The position numbers and the translations under genes are program-made. From positions 372,001 to 436,000 of the forward strand of contig PYIU01000002.1 of assembly GCA_003415625.1 (NCBI GenBank): a stretch of 64,000 bases of DNA. The letters are read 5' to 3'. Source of the DNA: Aquanectria penicillioides. Its lineage: Eukaryota > Ascomycota > Sordariomycetes > Hypocreales > Nectriaceae. This document shows, one piece after another, positions 61,279 through 64,000 of the stretch (position 1 is its first letter; every line of letters begins with the position of its first letter). The notes beneath the pieces were generated by a model. It was not told the origin of the DNA. It made no database searches and saw nothing but the letters and a program-made list of their open reading frames with translations.

Positions 61279-64000
61279 AGCTTTAATTTAAGAAGAAATT
61301 ATAGCTATTTAAAAGGTTTAGACTAACCTAAAGTTTATTCCTTAAAGTTAGCGCTTATAATATCAATTAGTTAAGGTCTTAAGACTTAAGTAATAGCTTT
61401 AAAGCCAGCCCTAAAGCCAATCCCTATTATTAAAGCAATTAAATAGACTAATAATAAAAAAGATCCTACTAAAAGAGAAGATAATCTTAAGGATCTTCTA
61501 CCCCCCTCTAAAAGATTAATAAAGCCTATTAAAAAGAACCTATAGAAAACTTAATTAAATTTAAGCATTATAATACAATAAATAATAAAAATAATACAAT
61601 AAATACAAAAGCTATAAAAGCACTTTAATTAAAAGACTAAAAATAAATTAAAGACTAAATATAAAATATAGCCTAAAGATAAGTTAGAATCTAAAGTAAA
61701 AGACAATAAAAATAAAAGCTTTAAGTATTAAGGAAGCCAACTCTTCTATACCTTAAGGGAGCCCTTAAGAGCTCTAGATAAAATATTTGGTTTCTTAAGG
61801 AATAGAGAGATATTAATAGAGCCTGCCTTAAGCAAAAAGAAGATTATAAACTTACAATTAATTAAAATTAAGGATCTTATTAGTCTTAACTTTAAGATAA
61901 AAGGAGATAATATACTTAAGGGATTAAAAAACTAAACTGCCTAAAAGAGATATCTCTTTTATGCTATAACTACTATTAAATAGCATAAAGAGATTAAAAT
62001 CTTATATCTAAAAGAAACATACCTAATTGCTACTATAAAAATAGCAATTTTATAGAAACTAAAGCCATTATTATCTTTAGTAAAGACTAATATAAAGGCT
62101 ATTAAGCTACTAATAAAAAGGTATAATAATATAAGGTCCTAATAGAGCCTAGCTAATCTCTACTAAAAATTAAAGTCCCTAACTCTAAAGAAACTATAAA
62201 AGGTCTAAAGTTATATTAATAACTTCCACTATATTGCAAATAGCATTATTAAAGCTAGCAGTAAGCTCCTTAAGTACTAGAAAAAGATAAGGTTTATAAA
62301 TAGCATTAAAAAGGTCTTTCTTAAGTGAAATACACTCTAATATAACTATAAGCAAAAGGGGAAATATTAATCTATCTATAAAATGCAAAAAGACCTTATT
62401 AATAAAGCTAAAAGTCTATAGACTTCCTAAAAGAAGAGTAAAGACTTTAGCAATAAAAAAGGCATATAAATAAGTGCCTAATTAAATAAAAAGGATAACC
62501 GTAAAAAAGATCCTAAAAGCGGCAAATGCTTTAACTATAACCAAAAAGGTTATATTGCAAAGAACTGCCTATCTCCACAAAAAGAAAGTAAAGGCAGTAA
62601 GAATAGAAGGTTAAAAAAGAAAGATAATAGTAATAAAACCGCTAAAAAGACCAAAAAGACCGCCCTATACATAAAATCAAGTAAATAGAGTGCTAAAAAC
62701 GCAAAGGAAGCTAAAGATAACTCTAATAACAATAATAATACCATTTTTATATACTGTAAAGGCTTAAAGGCAAGAAAGTTCTTTAGTAATGCTTTTATAA
62801 GGTTATTAGCAAAAAAGGCAGCTATAGCAATAATTTTTAGTTTACTAAAACAGTAATTATATAATCCCCCTAATATTAATAATAATACTATACTAAAGGC
62901 TAAAAGAAATAGCAATTTTATTACTATCTTAATATCTATAGAATTAAGCCTTATTAACCAAAAAGACTGCTAGCTCTAAGACTTAAGAGCCAATATACAC
63001 ACTATTAATAACTTTAAATAGTTTAAAGAAAACAAATAGTATAAACTTAATAAAATAATGCCAATTCTTATAGGTAGAGGCACTATATACCTTACGGCTA
63101 TAGGAATAGCAGTAATTATGCTATTTATAAAAGAAAAGAGAATAAGAACTATAATACTTAAAGATACAGTCCTTATTAAAGATTTCCTACTAAATATAAT
63201 CTCCAGTAAGAAAGTCTATCTCTTTAGCAGTTATATAATTAAAAATAAAATCTTTAATAGTAATAGTAAAATCTTTATAACCCTTAATATCCTTAATTAA
63301 GGGTTTTTGCTTAAAGCAATAGAAAGCATAATAAGCCACCACTTCACTCCTAAAATAATGCTAATATAGATAGAACAGTTTAAGGCAAGAATATAGCACT
63401 AAAGATTTACTTATATAAATCAAAAAGCCCTTAACTATACCTTTAAGGTTATAAAAGGTAGGCTTAATAATTATAAGCCACTTAATATACCCTATAAAGA
63501 TTGTAAGCTTACTAAAAGCATAAGGTTCTTACTAAAAACACTATAAAAGAGAGCAAATTGCATACTTAACCTCCTCTATATAGACCTTATAGAGCTAAGT
63601 CCATATATATATAATAGGAAAAGGTATCTTAAGCTTATAACTAATAATAAAAGCCATTACTTTTATAGCAATTTGCTTAAAAAGAAAAGCAATACTATTA
63701 CCTTAATAAAAAAAGATCTTTTAATATTTAAAACTATTATAACTTATAGTTTACCCTAAAAGATATAGTTTAATAGCAGTTATAAATTTATTAATAGAAA
63801 GGTTAATAAACTCCTCTTAAAAATAGAGATCCCTATAATTATTATACTGCTATATAGCTATAAATAGAATGGCTTTATTAAATAGGCAAACTATACAATC
63901 TAAAAAAAGGCAAGAAGTATAATAATAGCAATAAATATCCCTTTTAGACTATAGGGAGAGATTATCCTTACAATTATATACATTGCTAACATTATAGCAA
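61279..64000 (+). pseudogene. gag-pol remnant of element B (partial)
   Basis: Broken frame with readable blocks: Lys-rich gag end; zinc knuckle KCFNYNQKGYIAKNC at about 62535-62580, with one Cys changed to Tyr; protease-distal segment 63058-63300 (LIGRGTIYLTAIGIAV, TIILKDTVLIKDFLLN); GAG-pre-integrase (NYTFKVIKGRLNNYKPLN) near 63430; and the integrase core (DLIELSPYIYNRKRYLKLI) from about 63580 to the window end. In-frame stops show it is inactive. Confidence 0.8.

Larger units (their letters stand above)
49538..64000. other. AT-rich RIP-affected block
   Basis: Base composition falls sharply after 49.5 kb. Homologous LTR copies in this block differ almost only by C-to-T and G-to-A changes, nearly all frames have many stops, and TA-rich tracts dominate. 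This is the classic footprint of RIP in ascomycetes, interrupted only by the short GC-normal piece at about 60650-60840. No host gene is supported here. Confidence 0.88.
61006..64000 (+). mobile_element. Copia retrotransposon B, inverted relative of A, cut by window end
   Basis: Starts with a 259-bp LTR (61006-61264) that is the reverse complement of element A's LTR, and reads on the plus strand. The interior is clearly less RIP-mutated than A. The 3' LTR and target duplication lie beyond the window; the left flank is AAACC. Confidence 0.88.

Overview
This window comes from a filamentous ascomycete (Pezizomycotina). The evidence is short GT-AG introns of about 45-75 bp with CTAAC-type branch sites, Zn2Cys6 transcription factors, RTA1, MARVEL and fungal MFS families, and a sharp switch into AT-rich DNA whose repeats differ by C-to-T and G-to-A transitions, the mark of repeat-induced point mutation (RIP). 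The genus cannot be decided from the sequence alone. All gene models were spliced by hand from frame continuity and splice signals; functions are assigned from recognised family motifs, not from database searches.

Region by region. (1) 0.8-8.9 kb: a Dal5-type MFS permease (with a damaged intron acceptor), a membrane-anchored fatty aldehyde dehydrogenase, an intracellular GH3 glycosidase and a Zn2Cys6 regulator. (2) 9.0-16.2 kb: a complete but decayed Ty1/Copia retrotransposon on the minus strand, with 259-bp LTRs and a perfect 5-bp target duplication. Its 3' space holds an antisense, intron-bearing gene fragment. (3) 16.6-42.1 kb: a gene-rich stretch weighted to carbohydrate use: RTA1 protein, secreted GH53 galactanase, persulfide dioxygenase-like MBL protein, PA14-containing GH3, Zn2Cys6 regulator, a TRP-like channel fused to a PI-phospholipase C, a ten-exon sugar transporter, a secreted GH79 glucuronidase (probable frameshift), a GH78 rhamnosidase-like enzyme and a further Zn2Cys6 regulator. 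(4) 44.8-48.6 kb: a Golgi-type glycosyltransferase-like protein and a MARVEL protein with a His/Ser/Gln/Arg repeat tail. (5) 49.3-64 kb: an AT-rich RIP block made of one Copia element (49279-60568) that contains a second, nested LTR element (50119-55897), then an inverted relative of the outer element running off the window end. All complete insertions have exact 5-bp target duplications.

How the genes may work together. The secreted GH53 and GH79, the cytosolic-looking GH78 and GH3 enzymes, the sugar porter and three Zn2Cys6 regulators fit a scheme in which plant galactan or arabinogalactan side chains (Rha-GlcA-Gal type caps) are trimmed outside the cell, imported and finished inside. That grouping is inference from position and family. 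The most unusual single gene is 27579-31163, where one 48-bp intron joins an ML/TRP-type membrane protein in frame to an intact PI-PLC (X, Y and C2 domains), which would place channel and lipid-signalling enzyme in one polypeptide.
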